From the NCBI RefSeq assembly GCF_021134715.1, contig NC_060019.1, positions 2,604,001-2,668,000 of the forward strand: DNA of 64,000 bases, given 5' to 3'. The position numbers and the translations under genes were made by a program. Positions 1 through 12,100 of this stretch are shown here, in pieces. Under the pieces are notes generated by a model that did not search any database, had not been told where the DNA came from, and worked only from the letters and a program-made list of their open reading frames with translations. The stretch's first letter is position 1, and each line of letters begins with the position of its first letter. Source of the stretch: Daphnia pulex (taxonomy: Eukaryota > Arthropoda > Branchiopoda > Diplostraca > Daphniidae).

Positions 1-1100
1 GACTCCATTTTTAATTAAAAGTCGAATGATGTCAATTAAATTTTCGTTTTTATAATGTTCGCACAATAAAGTGAGAGCATTATCTCCGAAGCTGTCTTTG
101 CACTTGACTTCGATTCCACTTTTAATGAGAAGTCCAGTAATGTCAAGCAAATTTTCGTGTTTATAATATTGGCACAATTTAGTAAGAGCATTATCTCCGT
201 AGTAGTTTTTGCAGTTGACTTCGATTCTGTTTTTAATTAAAAGTTGAATGATTTCAACTAAATTTTCGTTTTTATAATGTTCGCACAATAAAGTGAGAGC
301 ATTATCTCCATTGTTGTTTTTGCAGCTGACTTCGATTCCATTTTTAAGCAAAAGATAAATTATCTCAATCAAATTTTCGTTTTTATAATGTTCGCACAAT
401 AAAGTGAGAGCATTATCTCCGGATTTGTTTTTGCAATTAATGTCGATCTTATCAATGAAAAGTTGAATTATCTCAATCAAATTTTTGTTTTTATTATATG
501 TGCACAATTCAGTGAGAGCATTATCTCCGTCTTTGGTTTTCCAGTTGATTTCGATTCCCTTTTTAATTAAAAGTCGAATGATGTAAACTAAATTTTCGTT
601 TTGATAATTACGACATAAGAAAAGAAGAACATTCCATCCGGTGTTGGTTTTGCAATTGACGTCGATTTCATGTTGAATTAAAAGTTCAATGATTTCAATT
701 AAATTTTCTTTTTGACAGTGACGACATAAGAAAAGAAGAGCATTCCATCCGGTGTTGGTTTTGCAATTGATGTCGATCCCATTTACAATGAAAAGTTGAA
801 TTATCTCAATTAAATTTTCGTTTTTATAATATTCGCACAATAAGGTGAGAGCATTATCTCCTTTGTTGTTTTTGCAGTTGACTTCGATTCCAGTTTTAAT
901 CAAAAGATCAATTATCTCACTTAAATTTTCGTTTTTATAATATTGGCACAATTTAGTGAGGGCGTTGTCTCCGTTTTCGTCTTTGCAGTTGACGCTGATT
1001 CCATTATCAATGAAAAGTCGAATTATCTCAATTAAATCGTCCTGTTCGTAATAATAGTTACACAGAATGTGGAGCGCGTTATTTCTATTCTCATCGACAC
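1..1100 (-). repeat. ~105-bp tandem repeats encoding ankyrin units (copy 1)
   Basis: The ankyrin exon is a run of ~105-bp units that stay very similar at DNA level. Each contains a version of the plus-strand string aaattttcgtttttataat followed by gcacaa and gagagcattatctcc. The similarity at silent sites suggests recent unit duplication or homogenisation by gene conversion. The frame stays open through the units I translated. Confidence 0.85.
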
Positions 1101-2504
1101 TGTTGACATCGCCTCCATTTGCAATTAGGAGTTGAAGTGTTTGAATGACATTTTTTTCCTGATGATTAAATCGGCAATACCATGTTATGATGTTTTTCTT
1201 TCCCAATTCGTCTATTAATGCGGGAATTTCTAAAATCTTTCAACGTGCAAAAAAAACCCTTAAATTGATCAATTAGAATACATGCTTTGCTATAAAATCT
1301 TTTACCTGGCTTTGGATTAATTTCATTCCTTCAACAACATCTGACGATGTAATTGTTCTTTCTTCTGCTTTGTGCGTCAACATTTGCAAGATTAATTTAG
1401 AAACTCGTTTCGATTCCATTTCTGCTCAATGAATAAATAAATAAACATGGTAAAACATTACAATGGTAACACGTAAGAAAAGAAATCTTTGAAAAGTAAA
1501 GACTTACTTCCAACATTGACCGGATTATTCATTTTGATATTTGATGTTATTTCGTCTTCATCAACTCCGAAAGGATGGGCTCCATTTAAAAGAAGCGAAC
1601 CAAAGACCAAGCCCGCTGCAAAGACATCACTTTCAAAAGTAGCAAGTGTTCGAGGATTTGATAATGTTTGCAACTCTGGAGCTTGCCATGTTCTCGATCT
1701 TTTACTTGTGAAAAATATTGTTTCATTCTCGAGGAACTCCTTTTCAATGTCACCCATTGGCTTGGTTCCTTTTTCGATATTTATTTTGGATTCTTCCTTC
1801 TCTTGCAAATTTTGTGTTGTGAAGTGAGTGAGTGTTATTTTTTGGGGATTTTTTTCATGTTCCATGACCAATGTTGATCCGGTTGCTTTTTCGATATTCG
1901 TTTCCGATTCTAGCATCTCTTCTCCCTTTTGTATTGGTTGATCTATTCGATCACTTACTTTTTTTATATTTGTTTGCTTTTCAATATTAATTTTCTTCGA
2001 TTTGTCATAATGTAATGGCGATTCGTAATAGGCCCATTTCATATTTATCCCAGTAGCCCCATCACCGCCCCAAATGACGACATTTTCCGGTTTTATATCT
2101 CTGTGAATCAATTTTTGTGAGTGAAGGTACTCAAGTCCTAAAGCTAACTGCGATATAGCTGTAAAATGATCCGGTAATCCTTTCATTATTCTTTCACCCC
2201 AGATTTCATCTAATGTGATGCAATTTCTTCGTAAAAAATTAGAATGCAAAGTTAAAACATGAAATATGTCAATATCGTTGAACATCTTACAAAATTTCAA
2301 TTTAGTAGTGCTTACTTACCGCTGGTTACGATACTTGTAACAGTCGTATTCTACTAAGATTTTGAAGACGTTGGGATGTATTTGTCTTAAAAGAAAGAAT
2401 TCGTCAATTTCACGACCTCTAGATGATTTCCTCAGTAGATATTCAAGGGTTGGAAATGTCGTGTGGGGAATGCAAAAATGTGTATCACTGCTCATTTCCT
2501 CCAT
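1..2504 (-). CDS. IRE1-like pseudokinase with ankyrin repeats, copy 1 (partial, runs off the left edge)
   Basis: Four coding exons read on the minus strand: 2504-2320, 2226-1508, 1421-1306 and 1236-1 (open at the window edge). All junctions are GT-AG and the phases agree (185+719+116 = 340 codons before the ankyrin exon). Exon 1 gives an N-lobe-like piece ending in a helix (FFLLRQIHPNVFKILVEYD) but has no glycine loop. Exon 2 carries HRDIKPENV, then KWAYYES where an IRE1 kinase would have the DFG motif, a ~100-residue lysine/glutamate-rich insert, WQAPELQ (the APE position) and DVFAAGLVFGSLLLNGAHPFG, close to IRE1. Exon 3 is the last kinase helix. Exon 4 encodes about twelve ankyrin repeats of ~35 residues. 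The loss of the DFG aspartate suggests a pseudokinase. IRE1 family membership is from motif recognition; function is unknown. Confidence 0.8.
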
Positions 2505-3226
2505 GTCCGTTTCCTTTTTTATTCACTATGAAAATTCACAGTTTTGAACGAAATTTTCAACCACTGTGTCTTTGTATTAAAAGGATTTTGAAATTGTACT
2601 ACAACCGACTATTGCGTATAGCTCCTATAGGACTACGCCTCAACCGCATACTATATATATGAGATTTTAGTGCGTCGCAATAATAGATATTTTCACCTAA
2701 GGGATGAGTCGAGTTGGGACCTAAGCGGCTGTTGCGCTTTGGTACCACTAGTTGACGCCAAATCGCGCAAGATATATATAACATGAACCAACCCTACCCC
2801 CTTCCCTCCCATAAAAGGAGCGTATGTCTTTCCGTTGAAATAGAGACATCCAACTGTTGGTTAGGTTCCTAAGAATCAAGCACGTTGGCGTGCGCAACGG
2901 CAACACCCTAACGGCCTATCTATAACGATGTGGTTCCAAAGCGCAACAGCCGCTTCGTTCTCAACCCTACGAAAGAAATTTAAAAAAACATTTATAATAC
3001 AAACCAAAAAAAGAACATTTTGGGGTTTTTTCTACCTCGATACTCGGTGTGTTTAGAGTCATGCCTGCAAGCTGTAACTAAACATAATTTCCCGAATTCT
3101 TAAGCTTATTAACGTATTGTTGATTTTTGGACTTCTCGTCAAGGTATTATATTTCACATCTCAATCAAGACTTTTATTTATTTGTCACTTATTTTGTCAT
3201 ATTATTTCAGACATAAAGTTCTCGAT
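2505..3226. promoter_or_regulatory. Shared intergenic region between divergent kinase-ankyrin and HEPN-like genes (copy 1)
   Basis: This is the gap between two head-to-head start codons: minus-strand ATG at 2504 and plus-strand ATG at 3227. The HEPN-like exon is preceded by an acceptor at 3201-3210 (attatttcag), so it has at least one untranslated exon upstream. There are several TA-rich stretches (ctatatatat near 2651, agatatatat near 2770). No promoter can be pinned. It lies almost wholly in the 2,251-bp identical block. Confidence 0.45.
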
Positions 3227-4766
3227 ATGGCTGCTCCAAATCGTCCATTATTGGGTGGGTTCGCCAACCCAAACTTTGTGTTGATCAATGGCGAATATTG
3301 GAGTGCGAGTGGGAATAGGAGGTATGTCCAAGCCCATTCCTGGATTGCAGAATTCGCAAACATTCTTCTCGATTGGATGCGGATAAAAGGGTACCCAAAT
3401 CCCATATGGCCGGATCAAACACCACTTTCCGTGGGAGGTCCATCGGAAATTATGAATTATATCGAAACCTTCCCGTGTTATATTGCTCGTGATGATCCAA
3501 CTATCGAATCTAAAGTAAGAAGACAGATGTGCTATATTCGACGACTCAGAAATAAGATCACACACGAAAATATAGAAAATGCTGAAACATTGAAAAAATT
3601 ACTTCACCAAATGAAGGAAGTCTGCAAGTAAGTTAACAACGTTCTCAATTTTTATCTTAGTAAATAACGTAAACATCATATTTATTACGAATAGGTTATC
3701 ACCCAAGAAAACAGGACCACAGGGATTTGCTTCCAGATGTGAAAATGAATTAGACAATGCAAACCATATACAAACTAGTTTTTTGTATTGAAGGGTTAAC
3801 ATGTGCTCATTTTGCTACCAAAATGACCTGCCAATTCCCGCATAAGTAATGCCTCGTGTTGAACGTGAGCATATATAAGACTTTTAGTATACTTTTAAAT
3901 GCATATCACCTTTATGAGTTCATTACAATCAATCTTAATCTTTATTGAACTAATTTGTGTATTTAATTTGAATCATCATTATTATCAAAAGCCAGTTCTC
4001 CAGTCTCAATTTACTTATTTTCTTTTCTTATAGTTTATATTTTTGCAGTAGTTTTATAACGTGATTGGCTGATTGCTTTTCCAATCGTTCCTGTTAATTT
4101 TAGTCATAAAATTGGCTGCTAGATGGCTTCCATCTCACTTGCATTCCCAATTTTTATACATAACGTAGAAAGAGAACCTTACTTAGTGAAAAACGTTTTA
4201 TTTCATGAATTTTTAAATATTTGTTAGTATTTTGATTATTGTTATAAGTTAACATAGTACTAGTCAAGGATTGAATTCTCAACTCAATAGACCTAAGTTT
4301 TTTAAGGCATGATTGCCTGAACTCGTCAAAGTAGTAAATTTTCCTCAAATCTCTTTACAGAATAAACCAAAAATTCTCGCTCAAAAGCTTAGACGGAATG
4401 CCACCAAAATTCGAATTTGTCTTTTGGCTCTCCTGTTACTTGCTGTACGTGATGAAATCTATTCACATCCGAATAAGCAAAGAATTTATCCGTCTGGGGA
4501 AAAGGACCCCCATAACAAACACTACACACAAACAAAATTTTCTTTCGTTAAATTTTTGAAATTCCCCGAAAAATAATCCCCCCCCCCCAAATAAAAATTT
4601 TAATTCGATTAAATTGTTTTTTAAACAACATCCGGTTTGGATGGATCGATGACGAGTGAATAAATCATTTTTAGCGCCCGAGTCCAAATAACTTTGCATG
4701 ACGCATTGTACGGCGGCTGAGCTGACCGCTGACCCGCTAGTTTATATTACGGTCTCCATGGCGACC
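2516..4766. repeat. Segmental duplication, copy A (reads as identical to 12817-15067)
   Basis: Every line compared is the same as the sequence 10,301 bp downstream, including an untranslated stretch, a homopolymer C run near 4580 and all of the HEPN-like gene. The first mismatch on the left is at 2515 (T versus A in the second copy). On the right the copies part abruptly after ctccatggcgacc at 4766. The neighbouring kinase and ankyrin exons differ by many substitutions and indels. Confidence 0.9.
3227..3791 (+). CDS. Small HEPN-like protein with R-x4-H motif, copy 1
   Basis: Two coding exons, 3227-3627 and 3695-3791, joined by a GTAAGT...ATAG intron of 67 bp. The phase fits (401 nt then 97 nt, 165 aa, stop TGA). 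Without splicing a TAA follows at once, but the strong donor and the open second exon favour splicing. The product starts MAAPNRPLLGGF, has an aromatic-rich N-terminal half and a basic helical stretch with YIRRLRNKITHENIEN. The R108-x4-H113 spacing matches the catalytic motif of HEPN-family RNases, and the flanking helices resemble DZIP3-type HEPN domains. Family assignment is an inference from this motif. The gene sits head-to-head with the kinase-ankyrin gene, and this arrangement is repeated at 13528-14092. Confidence 0.6.
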
Positions 4767-4815
4767 TTACCGCGAAGATTTTGCCGAATTGGACTGGGAA
4801 GTTCAACCGAATCAG
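3792..4815. other. Non-coding stretch between the HEPN-like gene and the KLF15-like exon
   Basis: AT-rich sequence with no convincing ORF. Short frames at 4313-4576 and 4698-5066 show no family motif, and the second overlaps the KLF15 frame. It probably holds the 3' end of the HEPN-like gene and the upstream or intronic sequence of the KLF15-like gene. The identical block ends at 4766. Confidence 0.5.
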
Positions 4816-5743
<928 letters not shown>

Positions 5744-6650
5744 TAGTTTTTTAGTTATGATTTCATTTTGTGTGAAACAACTGCCAAAGATTTTTTTTTT
5801 TTTGTTTAATTTTTTGTTTACATTTCGTTTTGCGAAACGATCGAAATTCTTGGTTAGTTATTCCCCATTTTCTTTCTTTGTCCTTTCTTGTCGGTACATT
5901 TCTACATATTATAGCTCGGAAGAGAGTAAGAAAAAAAAACAGAATCGAAATTATTATTGTGTGTGTCTATTAATGCTAGTGAATACTATGACCCGTAAGC
6001 CGGAATGTTTTTTCTTTTCAAATGTTCACCGTTTACGCGCGTCTTTTTCTACTACACCCCCACTCGAGCGAAAGTAAGTGCAACTCGCAAATTTAAAACT
6101 TGTTGGCTGTAGGGTTAACGGTTTGAAACTTTCCAAGTTTCAAAACATTGACATTCAGACTCGATTTGTTTTGTTTTTGTCCGTTTGTAAATAGTTTTTG
6201 ACTGTTACGCCATAGAAATTAAACAGGTGTTGTTGATGGATTGTATGTCTCATAAAATGTTGTCGTGTTGGATGTTGTATGTCCCGCCCCCTCTGCTACT
6301 GGCTACACACGTGCCGTGTTTCCGTGAGTGAATAGTCTCGTCAAAACCCTTTGGGAACTGAAAATGAGTTGTTCCTCGTTTAATTGTTGCATTCTGAATT
6401 TAATGTACCAAGGTGCCTGTCTTGAATACTCTTTCGATTAACTAGTGTATTACGTCAGTATAACAATTGGCAATCAAGAAATTGCGTCATAATCCATACG
6501 TGAATCTTTCCTTTTGTGTAAAGTTGGCGGTACATCAATCTTAGTTTTGGTGTATTTCTATAATGCATGTGAATTATCTGATTGTGTTTAATTTTCTGTC
6601 GAATGATTCCCTAACATTTTGTAAAATAAAAAAGTTAAACTAAAGTAAAT
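5744..6650 (+). other. Likely 3' UTR and downstream flank of the KLF15-like gene
   Basis: No coding exon is visible. The sequence is T-rich. The string gtaaaataaaaaag near 6621 contains an AATAAA-type signal and is a reasonable poly(A) site. The exact transcript end cannot be fixed. Confidence 0.4.
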
Positions 6651-6759
6651 CGAATATTTTCAAACGAATGTGAAACGTTCGCCGTAAAGATTTGATAGGC
6701 TGCTTGAACTTTCTCAAAAGCTTTAAATTTTCTTAAGAACATTCCATATGGAATGTTGT

Positions 6760-7200
6760 GTCATGTATCGAAGTAATCGATAGTTGCCAAAACTTTCACG
6801 CATTTGCCTCATCAACACCATCAACACAAGTTACTTTATTTTACTTTAAATTCATTTGAATCAATACCATTTGGAGATAAGCTACCAAGCATTATCTGAC
6901 ATTAAATATTTTTCTTGTCAGAAAGTAGAGCTAGTATTCTATAGCTCTGCAGAAAGTCTCGGAAAACTTACATTAATTTAATCTCTATCCTCGCCCCACC
7001 TTGCAGACCTGCAGTCTATACTCAGTAGCAGATAATATTTTATTTTTTAATTGTTAAAATATTGCATGTACACTTGTACAGTATATATGAGAGAAAAGAA
7101 TTGACTATATTGGAAATTGGAAATTTGGATTTCGAATAGAAAAGCGGGAAAAAGGGCCCGAAGCGAGAAATAATGGACGACGGCAACATCGCAGTTGCAG
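6760..7200. repeat. Diverged local duplication, first copy (partner 8000-8330)
   Basis: Shared strings in the same order include cgaagtaat, gttgccaaaa.tttc.cac, tactttattttact versus cttattttattttt, aaagcgggaaaa, and acggcaacatc versus acggcaacacc. Both copies lie just upstream or downstream of ankyrin-related sequence, so they may be old flanks of duplicated ankyrin genes. Confidence 0.5.
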
Positions 7201-7266
7201 ACATTCAAATGCTAAACTAATAAACTGCAACAAGTCAACAACAACTGCAATTGCAATTGGTCGAGT

Positions 7267-7536
7267 CTATTGCACCGTCGGGCTGACGGTGCTCGAATGG
7301 GGAAGCAAATGCAGAACATTCTTTCCCTCTTTGTTCTTACAGTTGATGTCAGCCCCATTCTCGATTAGTATGTGAAATATTTCAAACAAATTTTCACTGT
7401 CATTTCTTTTTGGATCTGCCAAATGTAGAAGTGGAGTCAGTTCTTTTTCATCCACTGAGTTAATATCCATTCCTTTCTGAATCAGTATTTCGATTTCTTC
7501 AACACTTGGATAGGTATCTTTATCGAAGATTGACAT
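7267..7536 (-). CDS. Short ankyrin-repeat protein or gene fragment
   Basis: An 89-codon frame with two ankyrin repeats: VEEIEILIQKGMDINSVDE and the later FEIFHILIENGADINCKNKE, ending shortly after GKNVLHLL. The ATG at 7536 directly follows a good acceptor on the minus strand (aatctttcag), so this looks like an internal or first coding exon of a larger or truncated gene. It resembles the ankyrin part of the 9110-12817 gene but is not one of its recent units. It is either a small ankyrin gene or a remnant. Confidence 0.5.
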   Translation of the reverse strand: MSIFDKDTYPSVEEIEILIQKGMDINSVDEKELTPLLHLADPKRNDSENLFEIFHILIENGADINCKNKEGKNVLHLLPHSSTVSPTVQ

Positions 7537-7999
7537 CTGAAAGATTTTACCAAAACTTTTGGTCTTAACGTTAAGTATAATTTATGCATACATATATTTT
7601 TTTACTTTGGTTGGAGTTGCTGTGGTATTTAACTATCAGGTAATTCCTAATTGTAATTCCGTGTTGCCGACGTTGATGTTGATGAGGAAATGAGGAATGA
7701 AGTGATTTCCATGTGTTTTTGTTTTTTGATGTTATTGTTATTGTAAAAGTACGGCGTTGCCAATTTAATTGTGCCGCGCGACTAGCGCGCCAATTTCCCC
7801 TCCGGGGCTAAATGCGGGAGCGGCCGCGGGCTTCTAACTATATATTTATAACTTAGGCTAAGTTAGTCAGCTGAGTTATGTGTTAGGTGCGCACTTATTC
7901 GCACAATTTAGGAGTGCGTGCTTTGCACAAATTAGAGATAACCGGGTTTTTTATTTGCTGCCATCTTCACTTTCCATATACTTGATCTCAGTAATGTAT

Positions 8000-8330
8000 G
8001 ATGTATTCATCGAAGTAATGGGTATCAGTTGCCAAAATTTCCACACATGTTTATTCTTATTAATTTAATCAGGTGCTTATTTTATTTTTTTAAAACACAT
8101 TTCATTTTAATGAATCCCCTTAACCTGCCTCCGTTAATTTAAATTCCATCCTCGATCAATCAATTTATTTGAAAAAAATATAGGAAATGAAAAGAATTCA
8201 CTGTTTGATGGTGACTTACTTCTTTTTTGAATGGAAAAGCGGGAAAAGAGGCGAAAGATGGAACGAGAAAATAAAACAAGTGTGAAATGACCAACGGCAA
8301 CACCTCATTTGCGTTTTTTAAACGACTAAA
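8000..8330. repeat. Diverged local duplication, second copy (partner 6760-7200)
   Basis: See the matching strings listed for the first copy. The similarity is broken by indels and no ORF is shared. Confidence 0.45.
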
Positions 8331-8339
8331 AGTTCTGTC

Positions 8340-9109
8340 TCCGACTGGGATCTGGTATCTGTAGACAGGAAAATTACACGATTTTGCTATTTTTCTTTAC
8401 TTTGCGACTTTATCTGCTGCTCAAGTTTTTTTTTCAGTTTTCAAAATATGGTCTAATGAATAGTAATAGACTTTTGTTTAATATTGACACATCATTTTAT
8501 ATGTAGGTTTATTTTCTGCCAGGATGAAGCATGGAACCTGGCTTACTACCTGTTCAGTGAGTTGGCCTAATAATTCACTCACTGCAAACTGTACATTTAG
8601 CACATGCTGGTTGCATCAATCGGTGCTCCATAGGGCTTTCTAAATATGCACGTCCATCCAGCGGAAGACGAGAAGAAATTAAGTCTTCATTCTATAATGG
8701 AAAGTTCCAATATTTCCATTAGTTTCTTATCCAGGGAAAATAGTATTGACTTGAAGTGGCATAAAAAACCACGAGGATGATTCTTTTTAGCCGTTCGTTC
8801 GTGTCTGCTGGATTACATTAGCAGCGTGATCGTTAGCTTTTCTCACGTTTTTTGTTGGCTGTTATTTTCGAACGCAAAGTGAAGGATTAATTTTGACTTA
8901 CAAATTGAATTTGAGATAGGAAACAAATGTATTTCAAGATTCCAATTGTTTCTTGTGATTTACCCAAATTAATTCCAATTAGGCACACAGGTTATTAAGT
9001 AATTTGACACACCTGCTCCCTTATGGTTTTTCTAAACTAAAATGATGCACTATTTATCGGTTCCCAATTTTATTTAGGGGTTCAATAATGTAAGGGGCGC
9101 TTTTGAAGT
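8340..9109. other. No recognisable feature
   Basis: AT-rich sequence downstream (minus-strand sense) of the kinase-ankyrin gene. I see no ORF, repeat or RNA gene here. Confidence 0.4.
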
Positions 9110-12100
9110 TCACTGCTTTTTCCGTTGTTGCCCGTGACAATTTAGGGAATCATTCACTGACGAAAACAGACCCTTCGTGCTATCTTTTTTCAAAGTTTTT
9201 CCGAAATAGTCATCGCCTGGTTTATGCATCCAACAAAAAAGAGTTTTGTCCCATTCGCTAAGTGCTGTTTTGAAATCAGGGTCATCTTTTTTATCGGCCG
9301 GGAACGTCAATGAATAATCAAAGGGAAGGAGATAAAAAAACTCAATCTGCTTCTTTGATTTTTCAGCTCCGATTATACGCGCGATACTATGCAAACTTCT
9401 CATGTAATGCTCGTACAGGTTGCACTGAAAAAGACTCGAGTCTCCTCCTTTCATTTGCTCGCTGATTTCGACCATCGTTTTAAAGCACTCTTGATCTTCA
9501 GGGGTAGTAAAATGGTTTTGAGCTTCTTCGCACAATTTTCCTGGGTTTGGTACGTCCTGATCAGCAACAGATTTTTGGGCCAAAAATCTGTTGCTGAACA
9601 GGACCAAAAAATTTTGGGTAGATTTCTGCCATGCTTGTAAATCCTTCAGTATCATGTGATAGGCAACAAATGCGTTCCCAAACATTTGTTGGTGTTGCGC
9701 TTGCCTTCTAGCACTTTCCTCAATTGACCTGCAAATGAAAACGTGGTTTAAAAAAGTTATAGAAGTTATTTTGTTGTTTACACTGGTTATTTTTGTTACT
9801 TACAGAATATGATTGCAACTGATACAGTTAGGATGCCATCCTAAACTTAATTCTTCTTCGGCCATATATTTTAGTATTTCCAATCCACCGATTTGATTTT
9901 TCATCCCGCATTCTTGCAGCATTTCATAGCACTTGCTACTAAACAGAATCCCATGCCGAATTTGGCGAATTAACAGTTTTATGACTTCATCTAATGGGGT
10001 ATTATGTTTTTTCAAAACATAAAAAAACACATTCTCTGAATGGCATACTTCTGAAGGTATTTGAATTCCATTTTCAAATAGAAGTCGAGTAATGTCAATT
10101 GAATTTTCGTTGTTATAATATTTGCACAATAAAGTGAGCGCATTATCTCCGTCGTTGTTTTTTCTATTGACTTCGATTCCATTTTTAATCAAAAGTCGAA
10201 TGATGTCAATTAAATTTTCGTGTTTATACCATCTGCACAATAAATTGAGAGCATTGTCTCCGTTCTTGTTTTTACAGTTGACTTCGACCCCCTTATTTAT
10301 TAGAAGGCGAAAAATTTCAATTAAATTTTCGTTTTCATAATATTTGCACAATAGAGTGAGAGCATTTTCTCCAGGGATCTCGTTTTTGCAGTTGACTTCG
10401 ACCCCCTTTTTAATTAGAAGGCGAATAATTTCAATTAAATTTTCGTTTTTATAATATTTGCACAATTTAGTGAGAGCATTGTCTCCGTAGGTGTCTTTGC
10501 AGTTGACTTCGATCCCCTTTTCAATTAGAAGTCGAATAATGTAAATTAAATTTTCTTTTTCACAATACTTGCATAATTGAGTGAGAGCATTATCCCCGAA
10601 ACTGTCTATGCAGTTGACTTCGAATCCATTTTCAATCAAAAGTAGAGTAATGTCAATTAATTTTTTGTTTTTATAATATTTGCACAATTTAGTGAGAGCA
10701 TTATCTCCGTTCTTGTCTTTGAAGTTGACATTGATTTCATTTTTAATCAATAGTCGAATGATATCAATTAAATTTTCCTTTTGATAAAAGTGGCACAATA
10801 TAGTGAGAGCATTTTCTCCGTCGTTGGTTTTGCAATTGATATCGATTCCATTTTCAATCAAAAGTTGGATAATGTCAATTAAATTTTCGCTTTGATAATA
10901 TTGGCACAATTTAGTGAAAGTATGATCTCCGTTCTTGTCTTTGGAGTTGACGTTGAATCCATTTCCAATCAAAAGTGAAATTATCTCAATTAAATTTTCG
11001 TTTTTATAATATTTGCACAAATAAGTGAAAGCATTATCTCCGTTCTTGTCTTCGAAGTTGACTTCGAATCCAGGATATCCAATCAAAATTTGAATTATCT
11101 CAATGAAATTTTCGTTTTTATAATATTTGCACAAATAAGTGAAAGCATAATCTCCGTTCTTGTCTTTGGAGTTGACGTTGAATCCATTTCCAATGAAAAG
11201 TCGAATTATCTCAATAACATTTTCGTTTTTATAATATTTGCACAAATAAGTGAAAGCATTATCTCCATTCTTGTCTTTGAAGTTGACGTTGAATCCATTT
11301 CCAATCAAAAGTCGAATTATCTCAATTAAATTTTCTTGTTTGTAATAGTTACACAGAATTTGTAGCGCGTTATTTCCATTTTCATCGACGCTGTTAACAT
11401 CGCCTCCATTTGCAATTAGGAGTTGAAGTTTTTGAATGACATTTTTTTCCTGATGATTAAATCGGCAATACCATGTTATGATGTTTTTCTTTCCCAATTC
11501 GTCTATCAATGCGGGAATTTCTAAAATCTTCAACGTGAAAATAATACCCTAAAATTGATCAACTAGAACTATATATATTATTTTTTGCAGTATTTTTTAC
11601 CTCTTTTTGGATTACATTCAATCGTTCAACAACATTTGACGATGTAATTCTTTCTTCTGCTTTTTGCGTCAACATTTGTAAGATTAATTTAGTAACTCGT
11701 TTCGATTCCATTTCTGCTCAATAAATAAATAACGATGGTAAAACGTTACAATGGTAAAACGTAAGAAATGAAATCTTGTAAAAGTAAAGACTTACTTTTA
11801 TCATTGACCGGTTTATTCATTTTGATATTTGATATTATTTCGTCTTCATCAATCCCGAAAGGATGGACTCCCTTTAAAAGAAGCGAACCAAAGACCAAGC
11901 CCGCTGCAAAGACGTCACTTTCAAAAGTAGCAAGTGTTCGAGGATTTGATAATGTTTGCAACTCGGGAGCTTGCCATGTTCTCGATCTTTTATCTGTGAA
12001 AAATTTTGTTTCATTCACGTGAAACTCTTTTTCAAAGTCACTCATTTGCTCGGTTCCTTTTTCTATATTTATTTTGGATTCTCCCTTCTCTTGCAACTTT

